Source: a virus
Virus record (IMG/VR): IMGVR_UViG_3300047329_000035
Location: 1 to 25,912 of that record
Length of the DNA: 25,912 bases
Strand: one strand, 5' to 3'
In this document: one piece after another, positions 7,065 through 13,216 of the stretch
Layout: each line of letters starts with the position of its first letter
Numbering within the stretch: position 1 is the stretch's first letter
The notes under the pieces: model-generated
What the model was told of the DNA's origin: nothing
What the model saw: the letters and a program-made list of their open reading frames with translations, nothing else
The model's database searches: none
Translations under genes and position numbers: made by a program

Positions 7065-8932
7065 GCGACCTCGCCGCCCAGATCGACGCGCCGACCGCGG
7101 CGGTGGTTCTGCCGCCGGCCGTGCCCGTGCGCGCGGCCGGCGTGCTCTACATCACGGAAGACGAGCGGGCGCTGTTCCTGAAGCGTGGGCCCGGCTCGGA
7201 TCATCCCGGCGAATGGGCATTCCCAGGCGGGCAGATCGAAGGCAACGAAACGCCGATCGAAGCCGCCATGCGCGAGAGCGAAGAGGAACTCGGCTTCAAG
7301 GTCGACGGCGACCTCGTCGAATGGACGCGCACCATCACGCCGCCGTTCTTCACCGGCTCGCCAGCGGAGGCCCTGGCCGAGGGATTGCCCGGCATCGCCG
7401 ATGGCGCTCTGAGCCCGGTCGACTTCACGACGTTTCTATGCCGCGTCGGCGAGACCTTCGAACCGGCGCTGAACGCCGAGCACGTCGGCTATGCCTGGGC
7501 ACCGGTCGACCAGCCGCCGGAAATCCTGCATCCCGGCTGCCGCGTGGCGCTCGATCGGTTCACCATGAACGAACTCGATCTCGCCCGCGCCATCCGAGAC
7601 GGCCGGCTGACCAGCCCGCAGAAGATCCACAACGTCTGGCTCTTCGCGCTGCGGGTGACCGGGACCGGGGTCGCCTATCGATCGGCGCTGAAGGAATACG
7701 CCTACCGCCGGCCCGAAAACTACCTGACGCCGGACTTCCTGGAGCGCATCGCCGGCCTGTCCGTGATCATAGATCACCCGGCCGACACGGTCATGTCGTC
7801 GGCAGACTTTCACCGCCGCATCGTCGGCGCCGTCATGATGCCGTACATCGCCGAAGATGAAGTCTGGGCGGTCTGCCGGATTCAGGACGACGAGGCTGCG
7901 GCAGCGCTCTGCGCGACCCAGCTCTCGACCTCGCCGAATGTCCTGTTGCGCGGCGCCGGCGGAACCAAGGTCGAATTGGCGGACGGCACGAGCATCCTGA
8001 TCGAGGATGATCCGAGTTTTGTTGACCACCTGGCGATTTGCCCGGTGGGTGTTTGGGACAAAGGCGGCGGCCCCGCTGGCGTCATTTCTGTGCAAGCTGG
8101 AGAGACAGCCATGGCTGACGAGACCGAAGAGAAGGCCCGCAAGGACGCCGAGGAGAAGGCGCGCGCCGATGCGGAAGAGTTCAAGAGCCGCATGGATGCC
8201 TTCATGTCGAAGGCCGACGCCGTCATGTCCCGCATGGATGCCGTCGAGAAGATGGTCGCCGACCGGAAGGACGCCGACGAGGAGAAGGCCAGGGCCGATG
8301 CCGAGGAGAAGGCGCGCGCGGACGCCGAGAAGTGCGAGCACGGCGAGGTCGCGAAGGACTGCGCCAAATGCGACAGCGCCCGGAAGGATGCCGCGGCCAA
8401 GGCCGATGCCGAGAAGGAAGCCGCCCGGGCCGATGCCGCGCGCCGTGATGCGACCTTCGCGACCCGCGACGAGATCAAGCGCCTCGAAGGCCTGATCGCC
8501 AAGCCGATGACCGATGCCGACTTCCGCGCCATGGGGCAGATACAGGCCCGGGCCGACAGCGTCATGCGGCTGCAGGGCGGCGAGGCGCCGCGACCGATGC
8601 AGGGCGAGACCGCGATCTCGTACCGGGTCCGCTTGGCCGACATGCTCAAGACCGCGTCGCCGACCTATTCGAAGGTCGAACTCGAGCGGACAGCGCTGGC
8701 CGATTCCGAGGGCGCCTTCAAGATCCTGGAAAACGGGATCTACGAAGAGGCCGAGCGCGCCGCCCGCAACCCGGCCACGGTCCCGGCCGGCCAGCTGCGC
8801 GCGATCGTCAACCGATCGGACAGCGGGCATACCGTCATCGAATATGCCGGAATGCCGGGCGTGTGGATGTCGGATTTCATGCCGCAGCGCCAGTTCGTCA
8901 AGGAATACAAGGCGGACGTTCGGGGCCGCTGA
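7061..8932 (+). CDS. Nudix - DUF2213 prohead protease - scaffold polyprotein
   Basis: 623 residues from a GTG overlapping the previous stop. Residues ~24-170 are a Nudix hydrolase domain. The Nudix box (residues 57-79) has G57, E63, R71-E72, E75-E76 and G78 in register with GX5EX7REUXEEXGU, except Ser at the first U. Residues ~195-335 match DUF2213, a phage prohead-protease-type domain: RPENYLTPDFLERIAG, IIDHP, RIVGAVMMPYI, STSPNV, DHLAICPVGVWDKGG. H239, S289/S291 and H323 are candidates for a Ser-His-His catalytic set. From ~350 the chain is a long Ala/Lys/Glu/Asp coiled coil with a C-x-H...C-x-x-C knuckle at 425-437, ending in an ordered C-terminus typical of a scaffold. The protease would cleave the scaffold during head maturation. 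What the Nudix domain does here is unknown. Next are the decoration and capsid genes. Confidence 0.8.
   Translation: MSDLAAQIDAPTAAVVLPPAVPVRAAGVLYITEDERALFLKRGPGSDHPGEWAFPGGQIEGNETPIEAAMRESEEELGFKVDGDLVEWTRTITPPFFTGSPAEALAEGLPGIADGALSPVDFTTFLCRVGETFEPALNAEHVGYAWAPVDQPPEILHPGCRVALDRFTMNELDLARAIRDGRLTSPQKIHNVWLFALRVTGTGVAYRSALKEYAYRRPENYLTPDFLERIAGLSVIIDHPADTVMSSADFHRRIVGAVMMPYIAEDEVWAVCRIQDDEAAAALCATQLSTSPNVLLRGAGGTKVELADGTSILIEDDPSFVDHLAICPVGVWDKGGGPAGVISVQAGETAMADETEEKARKDAEEKARADAEEFKSRMDAFMSKADAVMSRMDAVEKMVADRKDADEEKARADAEEKARADAEKCEHGEVAKDCAKCDSARKDAAAKADAEKEAARADAARRDATFATRDEIKRLEGLIAKPMTDADFRAMGQIQARADSVMRLQGGEAPRPMQGETAISYRVRLADMLKTASPTYSKVELERTALADSEGAFKILENGIYEEAERAARNPATVPAGQLRAIVNRSDSGHTVIEYAGMPGVWMSDFMPQRQFVKEYKADVRGR
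8111..8932 (+). CDS. Nested in-frame scaffold protein (internal start of the protease gene)
   Basis: Inside the polyprotein, ATG 8111 (residue M351) is preceded by GGAGAGA at 8099-8105, an almost ideal ribosome site and better than that of the full-length GTG. It lies exactly where the protease domain ends (VGVWDKGG) and the coiled coil begins (MADETEEKARKDAEEK). Translation from here would give a 273-residue free scaffold without Nudix or protease. This is the arrangement known for lambda C/Nu3 and Mu I/Z, where excess scaffold is made from the 3' part of the protease gene. The site and domain boundary are seen; use of the start is inferred. Confidence 0.6.
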   Translation: MADETEEKARKDAEEKARADAEEFKSRMDAFMSKADAVMSRMDAVEKMVADRKDADEEKARADAEEKARADAEKCEHGEVAKDCAKCDSARKDAAAKADAEKEAARADAARRDATFATRDEIKRLEGLIAKPMTDADFRAMGQIQARADSVMRLQGGEAPRPMQGETAISYRVRLADMLKTASPTYSKVELERTALADSEGAFKILENGIYEEAERAARNPATVPAGQLRAIVNRSDSGHTVIEYAGMPGVWMSDFMPQRQFVKEYKADVRGR

Positions 8933-8957
8933 GCGCCGATCCTCCAAAGAGGGAACC

Positions 8958-8973
8958 GGCGCGCCGTAGCGCC
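8958..8973 (+). promoter_or_regulatory. Small GC hairpin before the decoration-like gene
   Basis: GGCGC (8958-8962) and GCGCC (8969-8973) form a 5-bp stem with a 6-base loop, ending 20 bases before ATG 8994 and just upstream of its AGGAGA ribosome site. No T run follows, so it is not an intrinsic terminator. It may shield the 5' end of a processed capsid-gene mRNA. A 5-bp GC stem could arise by chance in this sequence. Confidence 0.3.
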
Positions 8974-8993
8974 CTATTCAGGAGAGAAGACAG

Positions 8994-9836
8994 ATGGTTA
9001 CCGCACCGGCTACCTTTCAGCCTTTCGGGACGACCAATGTGCTGGGCAGTTTCGACGTCTCGTCGGTCGGCCTGGTGCAGGGGACCGCCTATCCCGATCC
9101 GGCGATCATGTTCAAACTGGCACACGGGGTGTTGGCGCAGGCCGAGACGCTGCCGATGTTCGGCGGCATCGGCATCTATACCGACATCCCGCCGGCCGGG
9201 TCCGTACCGCTGGGAACGCCGGTCGGCCGCGCGACCTCGCTCAGCAACCTCATCGGCTTCAGCGTCTTCGACCTCAACTATGCCGCGGTCAATAACCCGA
9301 CATCGCCGGTGCCGACGTCCGGATCGGGGATGCAGGTCAACTATTACCGGCTGGGCAGCGGCGCTCGCGTGGCGCTCAAATGCGATCCGGCGCTGATCAG
9401 CCTGCAAAGCGGTCTGACCACGCAAAGCGTCTCCTGGGATTTCGTCAATCAGAAGATCATCCCCTACCAGGTCGGTACCGCCATCGTCTCGGCGACCTAC
9501 AATTCCGGTACCGGCGCCGTCGTGCTGACCTTCGCGGCCCCGTACAATACCGACGTCGGCGATACGATCGTCGTCTCGGGCGCCACCGGCACCGGCACGT
9601 TCGCCACGATCAACGGCAACCAGCAGGTCACCGCCGTAGCCGGCAATACCGTGACCTACAATGTCGCCACGGGGCAGACCATGACCATCACCGGTGCCAC
9701 GGTCGGTACGAGCGGCATCCTGCCGGTGCAGATCCTCGACATTCAGGAGGACAACTGCATCACGGTCGCGCTCAACCCGTCGACCGGCGCCGCGACCTGG
9801 TCGCTGAGCGACTGCTGCGCGGTCGCGCTGCTCTAA
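8994..9836 (+). CDS. Putative head decoration / capsid-stabilising protein with inserted beta module
   Basis: 280 residues, with ATG after AGGAGAGAAG. It lies between the protease/scaffold and the major capsid gene, the usual place for a decoration or cement protein. The core (residues ~1-158 and ~240-280) is beta-rich: FGTTNVLGSFDV, FGGIGIYTDIPPAGSVPLG, SGSGMQVNYYRLGSGARVAL, and a C-terminus with DCCAVALL. Residues 160-239 look like a separate insertion: VVLTFAAPYNTDVGDTIVVS ... TINGNQQVTAV ... TYNVATG. The same module type occurs in the sheath, plug and wedge proteins. Two or more Cys at the very end (LSDCCAV) and one in EDNC could form disulphides or metal sites. The product name is based on position; no specific family motif is recognised for the core. 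Confidence 0.55.
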   Translation: MVTAPATFQPFGTTNVLGSFDVSSVGLVQGTAYPDPAIMFKLAHGVLAQAETLPMFGGIGIYTDIPPAGSVPLGTPVGRATSLSNLIGFSVFDLNYAAVNNPTSPVPTSGSGMQVNYYRLGSGARVALKCDPALISLQSGLTTQSVSWDFVNQKIIPYQVGTAIVSATYNSGTGAVVLTFAAPYNTDVGDTIVVSGATGTGTFATINGNQQVTAVAGNTVTYNVATGQTMTITGATVGTSGILPVQILDIQEDNCITVALNPSTGAATWSLSDCCAVALL

Positions 9837-9850
9837 CCTCTCAACCCCGT

Positions 9851-9884
9851 CTGACGACAAGGGTCCGTCAGGCGCGCAGGCGCC
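9851..9884 (+). promoter_or_regulatory. Two adjoining inverted repeats before the major capsid gene
   Basis: CTGACG (9851-9856) pairs with CGTCAG (9866-9871) around a 9-base loop. Immediately after, GGCGC (9871-9875) pairs with GCGCC (9880-9884) around GCAG. The stems share G9871, so they could stack or compete. They end 27 bases before ATG 9912, whose ribosome site is AGGGA (9898-9902). Without a T run they are unlikely to terminate transcription. mRNA stabilisation or processing ahead of the most abundant virion protein is the more natural idea. Confidence 0.4.
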
Positions 9885-9911
9885 CGGATCTCATTATAGG
9901 GACACGTAAAA

Positions 9912-10937
9912 ATGACCATTCAGGCGTCTGCGTATGAAATGGTGCACCCGAGCTTCGTCGAGCCGGAAATCATCATTCAGTATTCCCAGGCCTCCGGAGC
10001 CTTCGACCTGATCCAGGGTTCCCAGCCGCGTGTGCGGATCGCGTCGGACGACCTCGCCGTCTATATGAAGTACATGCGTCTGCGCACGAAGATCGCGGCC
10101 GCGCAGTCGACCTTCAACGAGCTGCCGGGCGTCGACATCATGAACGGCATGATCTCAACCCCGACCTATCTGACGAAGGTCCGGTCGGCCTACGATCATC
10201 ACGATGTCGCCGCCGGCGCGCGGTGGGGTTTCTCCGTTCCTGAAGCCTATCGCCTGGGCATGCGGCAGGCGAATTTCCAACTCGCCCGCGACGCGCTGCT
10301 CTACGGCTTCAATCCCCAGAACGGCGAGGGCCTGCTCAACACGAACGGGGCTTCCGCGACCAATCTGCCGCCCGATCAGAACGGCAACGATACCGTCGTC
10401 ACCTATGACAACGGCGCCATGGCCTTCTTTCTGGCGCAGCGCATTCAGCAGATGAAGACGCGCACCCTGCAGATGGGTATCGCCCGGCATTTCTCGATCG
10501 TCGGGCCGCAGGAAACGCTGGGTTCGTTCGAATACAACGTCGTCCAGCTGACCCAGTTCCAGCGTGACGGCGCCGGCACGGCGTCGACCAAGGAGACGCT
10601 GCAGTCGATCATCATGGCCAACGGGGATACGCTCTCCTGGGGCTATGATGACACGCTGAAGGGCAAAGGCGCCGGCGGGACCGATGCAGTCGTCCTGACC
10701 ATGCCGGAAATCGAGCCGCCGAAGAACCAGGCCGGCCAGATCAACACCAACGATTTCTCCAAGCTCACGCCGGGCAATCGCACCGTGACGACGCAGTATT
10801 GCGACATGGCCGCGCCGCGCGAGATCATCAGCCCGCTGGCCGGCGGCGCCACGGACAACCTCATGGAGTGGAGATTCACCTCCGGCTGGGGCGTGCGGCC
10901 CGAAGGCGTGGACATCATCAGCATGCAATATCAGTGA
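9912..10937 (+). CDS. Major capsid protein, DUF2184-like (HK97-fold type)
   Basis: 341 residues with a good ribosome site (AGGGA, 9 bases upstream). The sequence follows the DUF2184 major-capsid pattern. It has an N-terminal segment SFVEPEIIIQYSQASGAFDL, a charged E-loop-like region, then WGFSVPEAYRLGMRQANFQL with ARDALLYGFNPQNGEGLLN. A later MGIARHFSIVGPQETLGSFE precedes a C-terminal domain ending MEWRFTSGWGVRPEGVDIIS. The length fits an unprocessed capsid subunit with scaffolding supplied separately. It would assemble with the scaffold/protease encoded just upstream and be coated by the 8994 product. A long hairpin and promoter follow its stop. The family call is from memory of these motifs; the position in the operon agrees. 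Confidence 0.75.
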   Translation: MTIQASAYEMVHPSFVEPEIIIQYSQASGAFDLIQGSQPRVRIASDDLAVYMKYMRLRTKIAAAQSTFNELPGVDIMNGMISTPTYLTKVRSAYDHHDVAAGARWGFSVPEAYRLGMRQANFQLARDALLYGFNPQNGEGLLNTNGASATNLPPDQNGNDTVVTYDNGAMAFFLAQRIQQMKTRTLQMGIARHFSIVGPQETLGSFEYNVVQLTQFQRDGAGTASTKETLQSIIMANGDTLSWGYDDTLKGKGAGGTDAVVLTMPEIEPPKNQAGQINTNDFSKLTPGNRTVTTQYCDMAAPREIISPLAGGATDNLMEWRFTSGWGVRPEGVDIISMQYQ

Positions 10938-10946
10938 CGAGGCCGG

Positions 10947-10980
10947 CTAAGCGCTGACCGTGTTGACGGGACGCGCTTAG
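10947..10980 (+). promoter_or_regulatory. Strong intergenic hairpin after the capsid gene
   Basis: CTAAGCGC (10947-10954) is perfectly complementary to GCGCTTAG (10973-10980). Inside the 18-base loop CCGT (10958-10961) can pair with ACGG (10966-10969) around GTTG. This gives an 8-bp stem, a 3x3 internal loop and a 4-bp top. It lies 10 bases after the capsid stop. No T tract follows, so classical intrinsic termination is unlikely; 3'-end protection or RNase processing of capsid mRNA is plausible. It overlaps the -35 element of the promoter-like sequence below. Confidence 0.55.
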
Positions 10981-10990
10981 TCGCTATGAT
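10963..10990 (+). promoter_or_regulatory. Sigma70-like promoter for the neck/tail genes
   Basis: TTGACG (10963-10968) and TATGAT (10985-10990) are separated by 16 bases. Each hexamer differs from the sigma70 consensus at one position. The predicted start near 10997 lies upstream of ATG 11028. It is in one of the few intergenic gaps of the window, directly after the capsid gene. The -35 and spacer overlap the hairpin at 10947-10980, which only forms in RNA (or as a cruciform), so read-through transcripts and new transcripts would differ in structure. Activity is inferred from sequence only. Confidence 0.5.
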
Positions 10991-11027
10991 TTTCCGCCTC
11001 GCCATCCCCAGCGTAAGGCCCAGCCAA

Positions 11028-11633
11028 ATGGCAAAACTCTACATCGCAAACACCAGTCAGCAGACGCAGACGATCTGCTATCGGCTGGACGTCAACGATT
11101 TTGGCATGCCCGGCGTCGAGATGAAGTTCAAGGCTCACCGGACGCAGCAAATCGCGATGGGCCGGCAAGAGATGCTCGGTTCGGCCGATTTCACGATCGA
11201 CCAAATCGAGCGGATCGTGCAGCAGCTTTTCCGGTTCGGTCTGGTCGCCACCGCGGAAGCGCAGGCCGGCCGGCTGCCGCGCGCTGTCGTGCCCTATGTC
11301 TTCAATGTCGACCGGCCGGTGCCGGGGTCGGTCTTCCATGCGGTCGTCGAGCACAATCGGCTGGTGCAAATCGACGACGGCAAATATCGGCGCAAGGCTG
11401 CCGCGGTTGCAGCGGCCAATTCCGTCAAGAAGTCGCTGGAGACCAATCTCGGAATCAATGACGACGGGATGGAACTCGAGGTCTCGATCGAGCAGGACAA
11501 CCAGAGCGAGCTCGGCGAGCGGACGATCGAAGAAGGCTACCGCGTGACGCCGCGGGCCGATGGACGCGAGCCGGCGCCGGTCTCGCGCGCTGCGGCCCGG
11601 AAGGCCAAGAGGCGTCCGGATGCCCGCGCCTGA
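11028..11633 (+). CDS. Conserved phage structural/neck-region protein (MAKLYIANT family)
   Basis: 201 residues from ATG 11028, preceded by TAAGG at 11014-11018. An in-frame ATG at 10986 falls inside the -10 hexamer of the proposed promoter and was not chosen. The N-terminus MAKLYIANTSQQTQTICYRL is, as I recall, typical of a small conserved family encoded directly after capsid genes in related contractile phages. Residues ~60-90 (FTIDQIERIVQQLFRFGLVA) look like a helix. The protein then has VVPYVFNVDRPVPGSVFHAV and an acidic/basic helical C-terminus with KAKRRPDARA as a basic tail. Function unknown; a head-closure or virion-assembly role is inferred from position. It overlaps the next gene by 14 bases. 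Confidence 0.55.
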   Translation: MAKLYIANTSQQTQTICYRLDVNDFGMPGVEMKFKAHRTQQIAMGRQEMLGSADFTIDQIERIVQQLFRFGLVATAEAQAGRLPRAVVPYVFNVDRPVPGSVFHAVVEHNRLVQIDDGKYRRKAAAVAAANSVKKSLETNLGINDDGMELEVSIEQDNQSELGERTIEEGYRVTPRADGREPAPVSRAAARKAKRRPDARA

Positions 11634-11832
11634 CGTCATCACGCCGCGCGAAGCGGCGCTGGCGCCCGACGAGGTCGCGCTCTATGACCGATCCGGATGC
11701 TATATCGCGCGGGTGAAGGTCGGCGCTGCGGTTTCGATCATCATCTGCGGCAGCCGGGCCTTCTCGCGCTCGGCCGGCGGTCACTTCGCCGAGGTCAAGG
11801 CGGCGGTGTTCGGCGGGATCCCGGCGGCGTGA
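11620..11832 (+). CDS. Small hypothetical protein, 70 residues
   Basis: The start is ATG 11620, 7 bases after AAGAGG (11607-11612) and inside the 3' end of the previous gene. An upstream in-frame ATG at 11560 lacks such a site. The sequence MPAPDVITPREAALAPDEVA is followed by LYDRSGCYIARVKVGAAVSI and IICGSRAFSRSAGG, giving two short beta segments with single Cys residues. No membrane helix is convincing, although VGAAVSIIICG is hydrophobic. Its stop overlaps the next GTG start. Position in the neck block suggests a small virion or assembly protein; no family recognised. Confidence 0.5.
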   Translation: MPAPDVITPREAALAPDEVALYDRSGCYIARVKVGAAVSIIICGSRAFSRSAGGHFAEVKAAVFGGIPAA

Positions 11833-12296
11833 GCATCAACCCATGCTGCCCGCCCTTCTGCCCGACGCTGCCCGGCTTCCTTTGGTTCGTGCGGAACGTC
11901 ATGGGTGTGCCGCAACTGGCCCTCCCCGATGCCGCACCGGTTATCGGCTACGCCTTCAGCCGTTCGCTGACGTGGGTCAATCGGGCGATCCAGTGCGCCG
12001 ACCCGGAGAACTATCAGGCCGCCGTCTATAATCTGGCTGGCGACCGGCTCATCAATTGGGCGCAGGACACACTGCCGCAGACCTATTTCGCCGACCAGCG
12101 CGAGCAGTACGACGTCACGGCGTTTCAGGCCGGCGTCGTGTCGGCCGCGGGCGACGATGGCACGAACACGTCGATTCAGGTCGCCGAAGGGTTCAAGGAT
12201 CTGACGGCGGCCGATCTGCAGAACCTCAAGACGCCATGGGGACGCGAATATATCGGGATCGCGCAATCATACGGCACTGTATGGGGAATTTCATGA
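11829..12296 (+). CDS. Putative head-tail connector/completion protein
   Basis: 155 residues from a GTG overlapping the previous stop (GTGA). The product starts MSINPCCPPFCPTLPGFLWF. It continues VRNVMGVPQLALPDAAPVIG, YAFSRSLTWVN, NYQAAVYNLAGDRLINWAQD and ends DLQNLKTPWGREYIGIAQSYG. The pattern of short helices with LxxAVYNLAGDxLI and LKTPWGR is one I associate with conserved neck-region proteins in contractile phages, placed where gp6/gp15-type connectors are encoded. The N-terminal CCxxxC is unusual and could bind a metal or be oxidised. The connector role is from gene order plus overall helical character, not a diagnostic motif. Confidence 0.55.
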   Translation: MSINPCCPPFCPTLPGFLWFVRNVMGVPQLALPDAAPVIGYAFSRSLTWVNRAIQCADPENYQAAVYNLAGDRLINWAQDTLPQTYFADQREQYDVTAFQAGVVSAAGDDGTNTSIQVAEGFKDLTAADLQNLKTPWGREYIGIAQSYGTVWGIS

Positions 12297-12703
12297 CCGG
12301 CTTTCTGAACAAGCTGCGGATCGCCGTCATCTTCCATGATTGCCCCGGTCTGAACCTCGGCGCCGGCGATCTCGCCCAGGCGGGCGTCCGGTTCAAGACC
12401 GAAGCGTTGCCGCCTGTGATCAACGCCGAGACCGGTGTCGCCGAGCCGCCGCGTGCGCTGAAAGCGACGCTTTCCATTAGCGTGCTCAAGACGCTGCCCG
12501 TCGCCGAGGCCTATAAGCAGACACTGGAAACGGATCGTCGCGTCGGCAGGATCTGCTATCGCCCCGACACGTCCGCCCTTTCGCCATTCTTCCTGCTCGA
12601 TTGCATGCTTGAGCGCATTGCCGGCGAGACGTCCAACGGCACTGATGCCGCGATCGAGTTCATCATCACCGGCACGTCCCCGGTCAATCAGCAGGGCGGG
12701 TAA
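12293..12703 (+). CDS. Tail-tube-like paralogue in the neck region
   Basis: 136 residues from an ATGA overlap. It aligns along its length with the tail tube protein at 16085. Shared features are LN[KR]LR..V.F.D.P.LN at the start, L..AG, then L.I...K.LP[VI]A[ED].YKQ..ET...VG....R.D.S.L.P in the middle, and I..TG near the end. Such a protein is predicted to have the tube/terminator beta-barrel fold shared by phage tube, terminator and hcp-like proteins. Located between connector and completion genes, it may form a ring at the head-proximal end of the tail or a specialised first tube ring. The similarity is visible by eye; the role is inferred. No truncation is seen, and it is 9 residues shorter than the tube. 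Confidence 0.6.
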   Translation: MTGFLNKLRIAVIFHDCPGLNLGAGDLAQAGVRFKTEALPPVINAETGVAEPPRALKATLSISVLKTLPVAEAYKQTLETDRRVGRICYRPDTSALSPFFLLDCMLERIAGETSNGTDAAIEFIITGTSPVNQQGG

Positions 12704-13212
12704 TGGCGAAGCGCCTGGCGCGAATCAAACTCGGCGTGGTCGATATCCCCTATGTCGAGAATGAGACGAAGCAGGCGCTCAGCAACCGCGTGAAGGCCGG
12801 CAAGAAGAACCCGCATAGCCGGCCGCCTGGCACGGCAATCAGCACGGGCGACGTCGCCGAGATCCTGGAAGCCAAATACGGGATCATGAAGCGGTTCTTC
12901 AAGGCCAAGGAAAAGGAGATCCGGGCTCGCCTTGAGGAAGACATCCGCGACGCGCTTGAGACGCTCATGGCGACCGGCCACGAACTGAAGAACCCCTTCG
13001 GCGATACCGAGGCCAAGATCAAGGAACTCTTCAGCGATTTCCTGTCGCTGCGCGAGATCGAGCGGCTCGGCATCCCCGGCGTTCCGACCAAGGCGGCCCA
13101 GCGCGGTGTCAATCACCGCATGAAGCGGCCCTATGTGAAGCGCGGGCCCAGGCCTTCTTTCATCGATACCGGGCTGTTTGAGGCCAGTTTCGCGGCCGAA
13201 ATCGAGAAGTGA
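12703..13212 (+). CDS. Putative tail-completion / neck protein (gp10-like)
   Basis: 169 residues; the ATG shares its A with the previous TAA (TAATG). The N-terminal third is basic (MAKRLARIKLGVVDIPYVEN, KAGKKNP). The centre is a long charged helix, AEILEAKYGIMKRFFKAKEK then EIRARLEEDIRDALETLM. The C-terminus has SLREIERLGIPGVPTKAAQR and GPRPSFIDTGLFEASF. The ending R-P-S-F-[IV]-D-T-G-L-[YF]-x-x-S-F is characteristic of tail-completion or neck proteins of the HK97 gp10 / virion-morphogenesis type that join tail and head. Order in the cluster agrees. I hold the general class with more confidence than a specific family. Confidence 0.55.
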   Translation: MAKRLARIKLGVVDIPYVENETKQALSNRVKAGKKNPHSRPPGTAISTGDVAEILEAKYGIMKRFFKAKEKEIRARLEEDIRDALETLMATGHELKNPFGDTEAKIKELFSDFLSLREIERLGIPGVPTKAAQRGVNHRMKRPYVKRGPRPSFIDTGLFEASFAAEIEK

Positions 13213-13216
13213 TCCT

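Noticed and set aside
7436-8947. 503-residue open frame on the minus strand, opposite the protease/scaffold gene
   Set aside because: Rich in Arg, Asp, Gly and Leu with no motif; it mirrors codon bias of the real gene. GC-rich DNA gives long antisense frames.
10947-10980. Intrinsic terminator after the capsid gene
   Set aside because: The hairpin is strong but followed by TCGCTATGAT rather than a T run, so it was called a regulatory or processing hairpin instead.
10986-11027. ATG 10986 as start of the MAKLYIANT protein
   Set aside because: It lies within the -10 hexamer of the promoter-like sequence, has no good ribosome site, and ATG 11028 gives the familiar family N-terminus.
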